From the NCBI RefSeq assembly GCF_947172395.1, contig NC_069109.1:1589397-1653396 (forward strand): DNA of 64,000 bases. Reading direction: 5' to 3'. The stretch comes from Bicyclus anynana. Lineage: Eukaryota > Arthropoda > Insecta > Lepidoptera > Nymphalidae. Shown here one piece after another: positions 31,801 to 39,000 of the stretch (within the stretch, counting starts at the first letter, position 1; each line of letters begins with the position of its first letter). The notes beneath the pieces were generated by a model that saw only the letters and a program-made list of their open reading frames with translations, did not search any database and had not been told where the DNA came from. A program made the position numbers and the translations under genes.

Positions 31801-34079
31801 CAACACGAAACATTATTGCGCTATATTACAAATGCGACTGGCAGCGTGACGGTGTCCACGCTGCCTCACAAACAACTGAAGCTCAAGTCATCAAATACTC
31901 TCTCTTATTTGTACCAACACTGATACATCCCCTCTACAATAATATAAATAATGGATGTTAATACCACCTGAGCCGTTTATAGCCTAATGGAGCCAGAGAA
32001 TTAAGAAAATTCTCTGCGTGTGTGAAGTCTGCCAATCCGCATTGGGCCAGCGTGGTGGACTATTGGCCTAACCCCTCTCATTCTTAATTCCGGTTAACTG
32101 TACTGTTTCATCTCTCCCCCAGACGCACAAGAACGTAAAGCCCTTCAAGTGTCACTCGTGCGAGAAGACGTTCGTGAACCCGTCGGACCGCGCGCGCCAC
32201 GTGCTGCACGTGCACCTCAAGCAGCCGTGGCCCAAGAAGAACCCCGGCCCGCGCATACGCCGCAGTCGCACGCTGCACGCCAAGGAAACCAGCGAGATCA
32301 AATGGCGCGAAGGTGAGCTTTGTATATAGTATGTAATCCCTCTTTCGCATAAAACTGTGCCTACAATTCCCCCATCTCCCTCGCATCTACTCCGTCTACA
32401 TTACTCCCTCATCTCTCTCTTGTACGTCACTCCCCTACCTCTCGCATCTGCCCCGTACTCCCTGTGTCTCACCCCGTCTTGTACTCCTCAAGCAGCCGAA
32501 GGTAAGCTTTGTTAATAGTATGTAATCCCTATTTGGCATCAACTGTGTCTACAATTCCCCCAACGTATGTTAGTAGAATTTAATTCCCCCATCTGTCCTG
32601 CTCCATCTACATCCCTCTCTGTACTCCCTGCGTCTCACCCCCCGTCACGTGCTACACTGTGCACCTCAAGCAGCCGTGGCCCAAGAAGAACCCCGGCCCG
32701 CGCACGCGCCGCAGTCGCACGCTGCACGCCAAGGAGACCAGCGAGATCAAATGGCCGAAGGTGAGCTTGGTATATAGTGTGTACTCCCTAGTGTGTCTGG
32801 GTCTGCAAACCTCCCCCCCCCCAACCTTTCTTAGTAGAATGTAATCCCCATCTCTGGCATCTGCCCTGTAGCCCTGTAGCCCTCACCTTAACCCCTGTGT
32901 CACCCCTTGTCTCGTGTGCCTTAAGCAGCCGTCACACAGCACGCCAAGGAGACCAGCGAGATCAAATGGCCAAAGGTGAGCTTGGTATATAGTGTGATAA
33001 TCCCTCTTTCGTATAAACTGTGTCCACAATTCCCCCAACGTATGTAAAACGCATCTGATCCATGTACATCACTCTCTCTGATCCATGTACATCACTCTCT
33101 TTATTCCCTGCGTCTCACAGCCCCCCCCCCCCCCCCCCACTGCTGTGTTACACGCGCACTTCAACCAGCCGTGGCCCAAAAAGAACCTTTGTTAATAGTA
33201 TGTAATCTACCTACCGTGTCTTGTGTCTGTAACCCCCCCCCCCCCCCTAATATTTGTTAATATAATGCAATCCCCCACTCTTCCTAGCATCTACTGTGTC
33301 TACATCCCTCCCCCGACCTTTGTTAGTAGAATATAATCCCAATCTCTCTCGTATCTGCTTCCTACTCCCTGTGTCTCAACCCCTGTCTCGTACACCACAA
33401 GCAGCCGCACACTGCACGCCAAGGAGACCAGCGAGATCAGATGGCCGAAGGTGAGCTTGGTATATATCTGCTCCATCTACATCCCTCTCTGTACTCCCTG
33501 CGTCTCACCTTCCGTCGCATGCTGCACGCACACCTCAAGCAGCCGTGGCATTCTGAAATTTGTTAATAGAATGCAATCCCCCACTCTTCCTAGCATCTAC
33601 TGTGTCTACATTGCCTCCCCCCCCCCTCAGATATTTGTTTATAGAATGTAATCCCCCCACTATCCTCCCATCTGTGAGGTCTGTATCTACATCCCCCCTC
33701 ACCTTTTTTAGTAGAATGTAATCCCCCATCTCCCTCACATCCAATCCGTCTACATTACTCCCTCATCTTTCTTTTGCACTACATCACTCAACACCACCCT
33801 ATCTCTCAACACCAGCGAAATAAAATGACCGAGCTTCGTTAATACATATTTCGATTTCAACACGATATTACTGCCAGACCTGGCCCAAATAGGAAAACCT
33901 CAAACAGCCCAGCCGGGTTCGAACCCAGAATTTCTTTTAAATCCACTAGCCATACCACTGTGCCACGGAGGCTGTCATTAGAGAATAAGGTTTTACTGTT
34001 TATGAGTTTCGTGTATAAATACAAATGAATTTCTTTCCAGGGTGAACGTGACGAGGAACTGACAACCGAAGAAGATTGA
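13762..34079 (+). CDS. Gene 2: ZAD-C2H2 zinc-finger protein, 13 exons
   Basis: Exons: 13762-13827, 14829-14921, 15983-16117, 16910-17665, 19452-19579, 20289-20363, 20863-21001, 24086-24186, 27278-27377, 28420-28551, 30766-30897, 32123-32312, 34041 onward. They join without a frame break to about 683 aa. Exons 2-3 form the ZAD (FCVVC and FCTEC Cys pairs), a zinc-dependent dimerisation domain typical of insect nuclear C2H2 factors. Exon 4 is an acidic then basic linker with the first finger. Exons 5-12 give nine more fingers, many split across introns. A 1-bp difference at the end of exon 12 makes the stop fall at 34043-34045 instead of 34077. Introns carry three exon-tail arrays, a 117-bp satellite and many mobile elements. 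Confidence 0.87.
14211..14510 (+). mobile_element. SINE type B, full length
   Basis: Same head, body and tail blocks as 10738-11056, within intron 1 of gene 2. Confidence 0.82.
14829..14921 (+). CDS. Gene 2 exon 2: ZAD, first half
   Basis: 93 bp, phase 0 on both sides, acceptor tgtccgcag, donor gtaagt. FCVVC provides the first zinc Cys pair. It has the same length (31 codons) as the ZAD exons of genes 3 and 4. Confidence 0.88.
14970..15340 (+). mobile_element. SINE type A split by a small insertion
   Basis: 14970-15062 is the tRNA-like head and early body (cctccattgcacagtggtat...gggccaattgagg). 15205-15340 is the rest (ggcccagttctgtgggaggcttcgg...ggctaactggtaaaaata). Between them is an inserted stretch bounded by aacatgttc and its complement gaacatgtt. 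Confidence 0.65.
15080..15103 (+). repeat. Perfect 24-bp palindrome without spacer
   Basis: GTACGAGGTCAA is followed directly by TTGACCTCGTAC. It lies in the insertion that splits the type A SINE. Confidence 0.9.
15344..15700 (+). other. Intronic AT-rich sequence
   Basis: No gene or identifiable repeat is seen. Confidence 0.5.
15725..15896 (+). mobile_element. RTE-type LINE, 3' end
   Basis: Translates to fragments RPPTRWTDDIKRVAG, RWMQ and AYVLQWTSIG followed by (GAT)n, the conserved C-terminus and tail of lepidopteran RTE elements. Confidence 0.75.
15983..16117 (+). CDS. Gene 2 exon 3: ZAD, second half
   Basis: 135 bp, phase 0 on both sides. FCTECAQRLVNCDKFRDKS carries the second Cys pair and helix. 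It aligns residue for residue with the 45-codon exon 4 of genes 3 and 4. Confidence 0.88.
16198..16490 (-). mobile_element. RNase H-type LINE, 3' end
   Basis: Reverse copy of the same 3' end as 22625-23000, with the CTT-rich tail at 16200-16225 and conserved ctccagaagcttagcaggcc. Confidence 0.78.
16690..16892 (+). mobile_element. SINE type B, 3' half
   Basis: From gtgaggaaacctgcagg through ggtggactattggcctaac to (GAT)n. It ends 17 bases before the exon 4 acceptor. Confidence 0.8.
16910..17665 (+). CDS. Gene 2 exon 4: acidic linker, basic patch and first finger
   Basis: 756 bp (252 codons), acceptor ttgatttcag, donor gtgagt. A long Asp/Glu-rich stretch is followed by a Lys-rich patch (KRKKAVKK, MRLKKKTKK; a likely nuclear localisation signal) and a finger YKCMTCYKGF...HMARH. 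The (GAT)n tail of a SINE ends about 18 bases before the acceptor. Confidence 0.87.
17666..18480 (+). other. Intron 4, first half, unassigned
   Basis: No gene is seen. Mixed sequence with several short reading frames and no recognised repeat family. Confidence 0.45.
18485..18897 (+). mobile_element. Two Helitron ends in inverted orientation
   Basis: The first copy ends at about 18592 in cgcggcgtcagctagt. The second, reversed, runs 18699-18897 from ctagctgacgccgcgcgg to tatattagtatagat. Confidence 0.65.
18990..19400 (-). mobile_element. Partial copy of the 12347-12812 element
   Basis: Reverse copy sharing ggtcaatgttaactaattta, cctacgacgtcatcagtt and aactgtcatcat blocks. It ends about 50 bases before gene 2 exon 5. 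Confidence 0.7.
19452..19579 (+). CDS. Gene 2 exon 5
   Basis: 128 bp, acceptor tattttcag, donor gtaagt, phase 2 out. One finger (FVCEICGLHNKSSDRYRHHVKNH) and the Cys half of the next (YSCNVC). Confidence 0.87.
19612..19925 (-). mobile_element. SINE type B, full length
   Basis: Reverse copy, beginning catcatcaacccatattcagc shortly after the exon 5 donor and ending ccactgggctatcacggctc. Confidence 0.82.
19926..20288 (+). other. Intronic, GC-rich in part
   Basis: 19950-20100 is GC-rich (acggaaacaagtcgcgcc, cgagccaacgagatcgagcg) with no recognised domain. The rest leads to the exon 6 acceptor. Confidence 0.4.
20289..20363 (+). CDS. Gene 2 exon 6
   Basis: 75 bp, acceptor tgttccag, phase 2 in and out. 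It gives the His pair of the exon 5 finger (KHALWH) and the Cys half of the next (YKCEIC). Counterpart of gene 1 exon A. Confidence 0.85.
20364..20862 (+). other. Intron 6, with dispersed repeat at 20508-20560
   Basis: catacatacagccgaac...ttttggaagtcagtt matches 4668-4722. Otherwise AT-rich with no gene. Confidence 0.5.
20863..21001 (+). CDS. Gene 2 exon 7
   Basis: 139 bp, acceptor gtatttcag, donor gtgaca at 21002. SHLRIWH completes one finger; CTLCGCSFINDRGL...HMSYKH is the next. The tail and donor of this exon are the seed of a long tandem array. Confidence 0.88.
20900..23935 (+). repeat. 128-135 bp tandem array of gene 2 exon 7 tail plus 5' splice site
   Basis: Sixteen copies of 'ctatggcacccctccgacg...aacgacatagag|gtgacattctgttgatgaacttg' with donor GTs at 21002, 21131, 21260, 21389, 21517, 21645, 21775, 21907, 22039, 22171, 22306, 22436, 22569, 23587, 23717 and 23847, then a partial unit. 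Each unit holds about 100 bases of exon, the donor and about 27 bases of intron. No unit has an acceptor, and the exon frame hits TGA within 15 bases after each donor, so the copies cannot add fingers. A LINE splits the array at 22625-23507. Confidence 0.92.
22625..23507 (-). mobile_element. 5'-truncated LINE with RNase H domain
   Basis: Read on the reverse strand it encodes an RNase H-like stretch (NILSDSQAVLKAL; LRWIKGHSGILGNEAADELAR split here as IKGHSGILGN and ADELAR) and a downstream zinc-knuckle-like tail (LTDSPLCRACMEEDETPLHV), then a CTT/AAG simple-repeat tail at 22625-22645. It may have a 5-bp duplication ACTCT on both sides (22620-22624, 23508-23512). It belongs to the RNase H-bearing non-LTR groups. 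Confidence 0.85.
23936..24066 (-). mobile_element. SINE type B, head portion
   Basis: Reverse copy: gtcacgtcatatttaatttc...gaggcagaggtcatatcca...gggctat. It ends 19 bases before the exon 8 acceptor. Confidence 0.75.
24086..24186 (+). CDS. Gene 2 exon 8
   Basis: 101 bp, acceptor ctgtttcag, donor gtaagt. One finger (CEPCNIRFASESAYQQHLDVSLKH). Counterpart of gene 1 exon C. Confidence 0.87.
24233..24311 (+). repeat. Perfect 38-bp-arm inverted repeat, 3-base loop
   Basis: The left arm (24233-24270, starting AGCAAGATTTGATTATAG) and right arm (24274-24311) are exact complements around AAC. It lies 46 bases after the exon 8 donor. Confidence 0.92.
24386..27227 (+). repeat. 117-bp satellite array, about 24 copies
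   Basis: The unit contains ccataggaactacgtaatta, ttgattcgtcttgacgagtg and a gagtctgatgatagtagtgg block. The 15 units from about 25501 to 27225 are nearly identical and exactly 117 bp. The nine or so before them are divergent, with varied length. It lies within intron 8 of gene 2. Confidence 0.95.
27278..27377 (+). CDS. Gene 2 exon 9
   Basis: 100 bp, acceptor ttcatag, donor gtgagt. A linker ending TVECEL, the first Cys of the next finger. One codon longer than gene 1 exon D. Confidence 0.83.
27460..27565 (-). mobile_element. tRNA-derived SINE fragment
   Basis: In reverse it has a tRNA-like B box (gggatcgaaccaccactcc on the + strand) and an A-box-like end (gttgagctatggaggc). The 3' part is not clear. 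Confidence 0.5.
27566..28419 (+). other. Intron 9 with CpG-rich, TATA-containing block
   Basis: 28090-28370 is CpG-rich and contains TATAAATA (about 28096) followed about 30 bases later by gagcagtg, which resembles an insect TATA plus initiator. It could be a solo LTR, a mobile-element promoter or chance. No coding region is assigned. Confidence 0.35.
28420..28551 (+). CDS. Gene 2 exon 10
   Basis: 132 bp, phase 0 on both sides, acceptor tatttccag, donor gtgagc. CGTQLKGFKLYALHFSKIH and then FLCDQCGKSFK. An RTE-type LINE tail starts only a few bases after the donor, and the exon tail is repeated downstream. Confidence 0.87.
28509..30015 (+). repeat. Higher-order array of gene 2 exon 10 tail plus LINE 3' end
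   Basis: Seven copies of the ~43-bp exon tail (aacttggagcagttcctg...gggaagtccttcaag) lie at about 28509, 28723, 28958, 29175, 29430, 29647 and 29890. They are spaced by reverse RTE-type LINE tail (cagccgatggacgtccactg; reverse translation PPNRWT, YVQQWTSIG). Two unit types alternate, giving a ~460-bp dimer. Only the first (28552) and last copies keep GT; type A copies between read ATGAGC and type B copies GATAGC. Confidence 0.88.
30166..30645 (-). mobile_element. Helitron, partly degraded
   Basis: Reverse of the 3344-3697 element: gttcagtagtcgaggcgtgaaagag, gggataaaaagtagcctatgtg, cgcgtttataatattagtaggat. An ATTT microsatellite (30238-30264) lies near its other end. Confidence 0.7.
30766..30897 (+). 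CDS. Gene 2 exon 11
   Basis: 132 bp, phase 0 on both sides, acceptor tgtgtccag, donor gtgagt. His half of one finger (KDHQLVH), then YPCPICGKKF...DRHMW. Compared with gene 1 exon F it lacks exactly 23 codons, one finger. Confidence 0.87.
30898..31985 (+). other. Intron 11
   Basis: A CpG-rich patch lies at 31080-31200 (gcgcacctttcact occurs twice). A dispersed repeat end lies near 31400-31460 (ttttttgaagtcggttaaaa). No gene is seen. Confidence 0.45.
31990..32085 (+). mobile_element. SINE type B, internal fragment
   Basis: aattaagaaaattctctgcg...ggtggactattggcctaac...ctctcattct. It ends about 37 bases before the exon 12 acceptor. Confidence 0.72.
32123..32312 (+). CDS. Gene 2 exon 12
   Basis: 190 bp, acceptor ctcccccag, donor gtgagc. 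TH completes the previous finger; then FKCHSCEKTFVN...HVLHVH and a basic tail. The end reads tggcgcgaag where downstream copies read tggccgaag, one base less. The extra base shifts phase from 0 to 1. Confidence 0.85.
32313..33840 (+). repeat. Tandem copies of gene 2 exon 12 tail plus 5' splice site
   Basis: After the true donor (32313), exon tails with GT recur at 32503, 32761, 32976 and 33451, with degenerate traces at about 33170 and 33535. The 32655-32760 copy covers more than 100 bases of exon. Spacers are pyrimidine-rich (ctccctcgcatctactcc) with C-runs at about 33121-33139 and 33232-33247. This is the paralogous position of the gene 1 exon G array. Confidence 0.87.
33870..33980 (-). mobile_element. 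SINE type A, head fragment
   Basis: Reverse copy: ccagacctggcccaaat...gggttcgaacccag...ccactgtgccacggaggc. It lies 60 bases before the terminal exon. Confidence 0.7.
34041..34079 (+). CDS. Gene 2 exon 13 (terminal)
   Basis: Acceptor ttctttccag. In the ancestral phase 0 it reads GERDEELTTEED and TGA at 34077-34079, matching gene 1 exon H. With the extra base in exon 12, reading enters in phase 1 and stops at TGA 34043-34045, so the last 11 residues would be lost. Confidence 0.72.
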   Translation, partial: GERDEELTTEED

Positions 34080-34450
34080 AGAGTTTACTTGTATACAGAA
34101 GAATCAGTACAGAACATTTCACACCATTGGTTCACTAAGTGGACCCCCAAGGGTGACCCCCTGCTCAGCAGGGGTCTACGTTGGCGTGACGAACAAATAA
34201 CCCGTCGGCTCACTGCTGAGCTCGAGTCTCCTCTCAGAATGAGAGGGGTTAGGCCGATAGTCCACCACTAGTGACATATCTCTATTATAAAATCTTTGGC
34301 ACAGAATGAATTTTAATTTTATTGTTACTTTACTTATAAATGTATATAAATGAAATAATTTTATAAATAAGTTATGTTTATGTCATAGTCAAGTAATTTA
34401 CTGCGGTATAATTTCCTTTTCTAAAACAATTAAATTTTATTTAAATAGAA
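34080..34450 (+). other. Gene 2 3' flank with SINE B fragment
   Basis: 34195-34268 is a reverse type B fragment (ctcagaatgagaggggtt). The rest is AT-rich with no clear single AATAAA; probably 3' UTR. Confidence 0.45.
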
Positions 34451-34451
34451 A

Positions 34452-34617
34452 TTGATGTTTTTTTTATTCTTTACAATTAAGCCCTTGACCACAATCTCAC
34501 CTGATGGTAAGTGATGATGCAATTTAAAATCCCACCAGCCAGACCTGGATCAATCAAGAAAACTTTAATCGACCCAGCCAGGGATAGAACCCAGGACCTC
34601 CGTTTTGTAAATCCACC
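34452..34617 (-). mobile_element. SINE type A, internally deleted
   Basis: T-run, ttctttacaattaagcccttgacc, then directly accagccagacctggatc...aggacctccgttttgtaaatccacc. Confidence 0.75.
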
Positions 34618-34639
34618 TTAGGAAACACAAGCCAGGCTT

Positions 34640-35185
34640 TCCACAACTTCGCTGTTCTTTCGAGAAAGCCTTTTCAACAGTGTGGGTTCTCTTGTGTATT
34701 AATAACTTGCTCTATTCTGTAGTTTTATAACTACACATCACAAAGGATGAAGGCTTTTCACCAGTGTGGCTTCTTTTGTGTCTTAATAAATTAATTAATA
34801 AATTAATTATCTTGCAGTTCTATAATTTTACACCATTGTGCGTTTCGCTAATATGTCTTAATAACTTACTTTTCCAGTTTTATAACTGCACGAAGCTTTT
34901 CACCAGTGTGAGTTCTTTTATGTCTTAATAAATTACCTTTTTCTGCAGATTTATAATTGCACATGTCACAAGAATAAGGTTTTTCGCCTGTGTGGATATT
35001 TTTATGTGCTACAAAATGACATCTAAATGCAGTTTTATAATTGCACGTCTCACAAGAATAAGGCTGTTCACCAGTGTGCTTTCTCTAATTAGTTTTAAAA
35101 ATAATCTGCGTAGGTTTCTCCTGGACAATGCGTTTTATGACATAAATGAATTTTTAACTTTGACATTTTAATATAAATTTATTCT
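34640..35185 (-). pseudogene. Degenerate C2H2 finger array, lost end of gene 3
   Basis: On the reverse strand there are about six finger linkers (TGEKPYSC-like) at 34655, 34748, 34830, 34895, 34975 and 35057, with in-frame pieces such as HTGEKPYSCDMCNYKSAEKG, but stops and frameshifts break them. They continue the finger series of gene 3 after the insertion at 35190-35447. Confidence 0.78.
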
Positions 35186-35189
35186 TTTG

Positions 35190-35447
35190 ACAATATGATG
35201 TAAATTGATTTTTGATTCATTTATTTTTTATTTGTATTTTCTTTTTTTCAAATTAATTAATATTGTTCTTCTATTCATTATTAAAAGTAATTTCTGGAAT
35301 GACATAATATTTACTGTAAATGTAACTAATATAATATTTTGCATGCCAATCGGGCGTGATACAGAACAGATTATATTTATTTGTTAAGACCTTGTAAACT
35401 GTATCAGCAAATAAAGGATTGTATTTGTATTTGTATTGTATTTGTAT
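35190..35447 (+). mobile_element. Insertion with LINE-like 3' tail, interrupting gene 3 fingers
   Basis: AT-rich, ending cagcaaataaaggattg followed by TTTGTAT repeats, as in non-LTR elements with an AATAAA signal and simple-repeat tail. The finger sequence is intact on both sides (KHMR before the break; IHLCHKTHC after it on the reverse strand). Confidence 0.55.
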
Positions 35448-36032
35448 TTCTCATGTGCTTCAATAAATTATCTGTATGTGCACATTTATAATTGCATATA
35501 CTACAAGAATAGGGCTTTTCACCAGTGTGGATTTTTTTATGCCTTGACAAATGACGTTTTTCTGCAGTTTTATAACTGCATATATCACAAGAGAAAGGCT
35601 TTTCACCAGTGTGAGTACTTATGTGTCTTGACAAGTTATATTTTCCTGTAGTTTTATAACTGCACAACTCACAGGAATAAGGCTTTTCACCAGTGTGGAT
35701 TTTTTTGTGTTTTAATAAATAACTTTTTTTTGCAGTTTCATAATTACATATATCACAAGAGTAAGGCTTGGCAGCAGTGTGGATTCTCACGCGTGGTTTC
35801 TCATCTGGTACAGCTTGTTTGGGTTTCTTGAATATGTCGTATAACTGGACTACACAATTTGTGAATCTATTTATATCTGTGTACGGTTTGGTGCCGCTCT
35901 GAGATGATCGCTTGTCCAGTTGGTCGATGTTAGTTTCAAGGATTTGTTCGCTTTTCTGGATCGCACCTGCTTCTTCAGTTGCCTGCACTTTGTTATCGTT
36001 GTTTGCCGCAAGTCTCGCGGACAGTGGAGCCA
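35404..36032 (-). CDS. Gene 3 exon 8: C2H2 fingers
   Basis: Acceptor ttgtttcag, phase 1 in. A ~95-residue linker nearly identical to gene 4 is followed by three complete fingers (YSCDIC, YSCELC, FSCDIC) and a fourth (YSCSIC) that loses its last His to inserted sequence. Confidence 0.88.
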
Positions 36033-39000
36033 CTGAAACAACACATTCTTCTTATAATTGACTCCGACAAACCTTTGCGACAGCTCTACTGCTACTATCT
36101 GTGCGCCTGAACGTCACTCCCGCGACTTTACAGGGCCAGAGGTGCAGGGTTCGATCCCCGGCCGTTGGACTATTGTCCTGCCCTGCTCGTCACTTACCTA
36201 AAGCCTGAGCGCAGTCTGCAGACGGGGGAGGGTCATCATTCAGCCTCTGACTTCCTGTTCTGTGAAACATAGCAGCAGAATGTGAGTTTGCTAGCACAAC
36301 GTTATCCGTGGTGCAATGGTATGCGAGGTGGTACTAGACAGGTCCTGGGTTCAATCCCGGGCTTCACACTTCACACACACAGAATTATTAAGGTATGCAG
36401 GTTTCGTCACGATGTTTTCCTTCACCGTATGAGACACGTGATATTTAATTTCTTAAAATGCACACAACTGAAAAGTTGGAGGTGCATGCCCCGGATTCGA
36501 ACCTATGTCTTCCAAATCGAAGGTAGAGGTCATATCCACTGTACTATGACAGTATATTATTATAGAACGGCCTCCGTGGCGCAGTGGTATGCATGGTGGA
36601 TTTACAAGTTGGAGGTCCTGGGTTTGATCCCCGGTTAGGACCGAATGAGGTTTTCTTAATTGCTCCAGGTCTGGCTGGTGGGAGGCTTCGGCCGAGGCTA
36701 GTTACCACCCTACCGACAAAAACGTACCGCCAAGCGGTTTAGCAAGTGTGGATTTCATCCTACTCCTAACAAGTTAGCCCGCTTCCATCTTAGACTGCAT
36801 CATCACTTACCATCAGGTGAGATTGTAGTCAAGGGCTAACTTGTAGAGAATAAAAAAAAGAACTGTACAAACAGAAAGTGTTTTACAAGCCATGCAAGCA
36901 AACACAGGTGTCGTTGTATACTGACTTGTTCTGCAGCACGAGTGAGTCACAGCTATGCTTCACAACTGCACGAGGCTGTGATGCAGGACATACAGCATTG
37001 CTGCCATCGTTCTGTCAAGTATAAAACTCATTCACAACACGTCTGTCTGTACACAGAGGAAATATGTTAATGGTCACAGAAGTGGGATACATTTTTTTTT
37101 TTAATTCTTTATAACTAACATTTATAAATTACCCTCAATAGCTCATCGGTTAGAGCGGTTGGACTCATCAGCCAGGGGTGGTGGTTCGTTACCCGCCTCG
37201 TTGGTCTATTGTTTCGTGATGTTTGGAAGTGCCTACAAAAGGCCTATGTCCTGCAGTGGACTCCATCGGCTGATAGGATGATAATGATGATGATTAGTTA
37301 GCCCTTGACTACAATCTCACCTGATGGTAAGTAATGATGCAATCTAAGGTGGAAGCGAGCTAACTTGTTAGGGAGGAGGATGAATATACACCCCTTTCAG
37401 TACACGACATCATACAGGAACGCTAAATCACTTAGCAGTATGCATTTGCCAGTAGGGTGGTAACAAGCCACGGTCGAAGCCTCCCACCAGCCAGACCTGG
37501 ACCAATTAAGAAAACCTCAATCAGCTCAGCTGGAGATCAAACCCAGGACCTTCGTCTCGTAAATCCATTGCACCAAGTCTCACCTGGAGATGCATGATCA
37601 TATGTTCCTTGTATGCTTCTTCTTGCACAAAGTCTTCATAGCACAACGTACAACCGAAGACTGTACTTTCACTCTTTATGTAAATGTAACTCTCTGTTCC
37701 GACCACGTCTTCTGAAATGCAGGAAGCCTCTTCTTTTAAACAAAGAGCCTCATGTAGAGCTTCATCATCTTGCATCGGTTCCAACTTTATGCTCATGTTA
37801 GAGAATTCATCTCTATTTACACACTCGTTGCTGGAATTGTCATCTTCGTGTACCGATTCTGAGTTATCAGAGTTTGACATGGAGTCAGAACTGTCTTCAC
37901 GCTTCAGCACAAATGTTACATCTCTGACAGATTCCTCTGCTGCTGTCCGTTCCTCATCGGTGTGATCTATGTACAAGTCACAGTAGTTTGCTGCTAATGT
38001 TGTCTGTGTTAACTTACACTGCAGATGTTTCATAGTATGGTTCATAGGTTCCTTATGTTGTATATTAATCTGAAACAAAAAGGTTAGTTGAAGTTTTTTA
38101 AAGGAAGGTCTTAAATTAATTATTATCGCTTTCTTTGATCATAAAAAATATATTGTATTTTTTTTTCGTGTTTAATTTTTTTTCTCATCTCTACTCGGCA
38201 ATCTGTCATTCAACTTTGAGATGTTGGTCAGAGATTGTGTCATCAGAAGAAGTAAGTCCATTATCTCCTATTCTGCTGTATTCTATCTATCATAAGACCA
38301 AAATATTTAGTAATAATTTATTATTATAGTCTGCATAATTCGAACAGTGCGTGTTGCCAGTGATGACGTACGGATCCGAGACTTGGTTGCTAACTATGGG
38401 CCTTATTAGAAGGCTTAAAGTCACTCAGTGGGCGATGAAGCGACCTATGATATATATGGAGAATCAAAGTGGTGGCTCGTGACTGTTTTGTTTGGGAGTC
38501 TATGCAAGAGGCCTATGTCCAGCAGTGGAAATCCATCGGTTGGTAATGATGTCTAAATACTTACTAATTTATTTTGTTCACGGAAGTCTGTCAGCAGTGA
38601 ATGGGCTCTCAAGCTCAAGTCTCTAAATCTGCTGAAGTTGATCAATCTCTGAGCACACATCACACAGAGCGTTTGCTTCAGGTTTCCTCGACGACACAAC
38701 TGAAACAACTGCACACAATAGGGTTTTGAACCTTTAAATATATTAATTTTTTGAGACATTTGAAAAATTACATCAGTATCAGCTACCCAGTAAATACTTA
38801 TCTGAACTTAATTGGATCAAAAATCATAAAGTTTTAGCTTCTTTACAAGTAAAAGAGACATTTTTTATTACAAGAAGTATAAACATAAACACACAAACAA
38901 CAAATATATTTGTAATTTGTGTCTGTAATTTAAGAATGTGAAATTACAATCCAACCATATGTAGTATGGGCTGTTTTTAAGCAATTAACAGAGCTGAACA

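Noticed and set aside
8834..33451. Exon-tail copies as extra coding exons
   Set aside because: None has an acceptor, and they start mid-exon.
465..36858. Many tRNA-like A/B-box segments as tRNA genes
   Set aside because: They are heads of SINEs: stems do not close, and the sequence runs into conserved SINE bodies.
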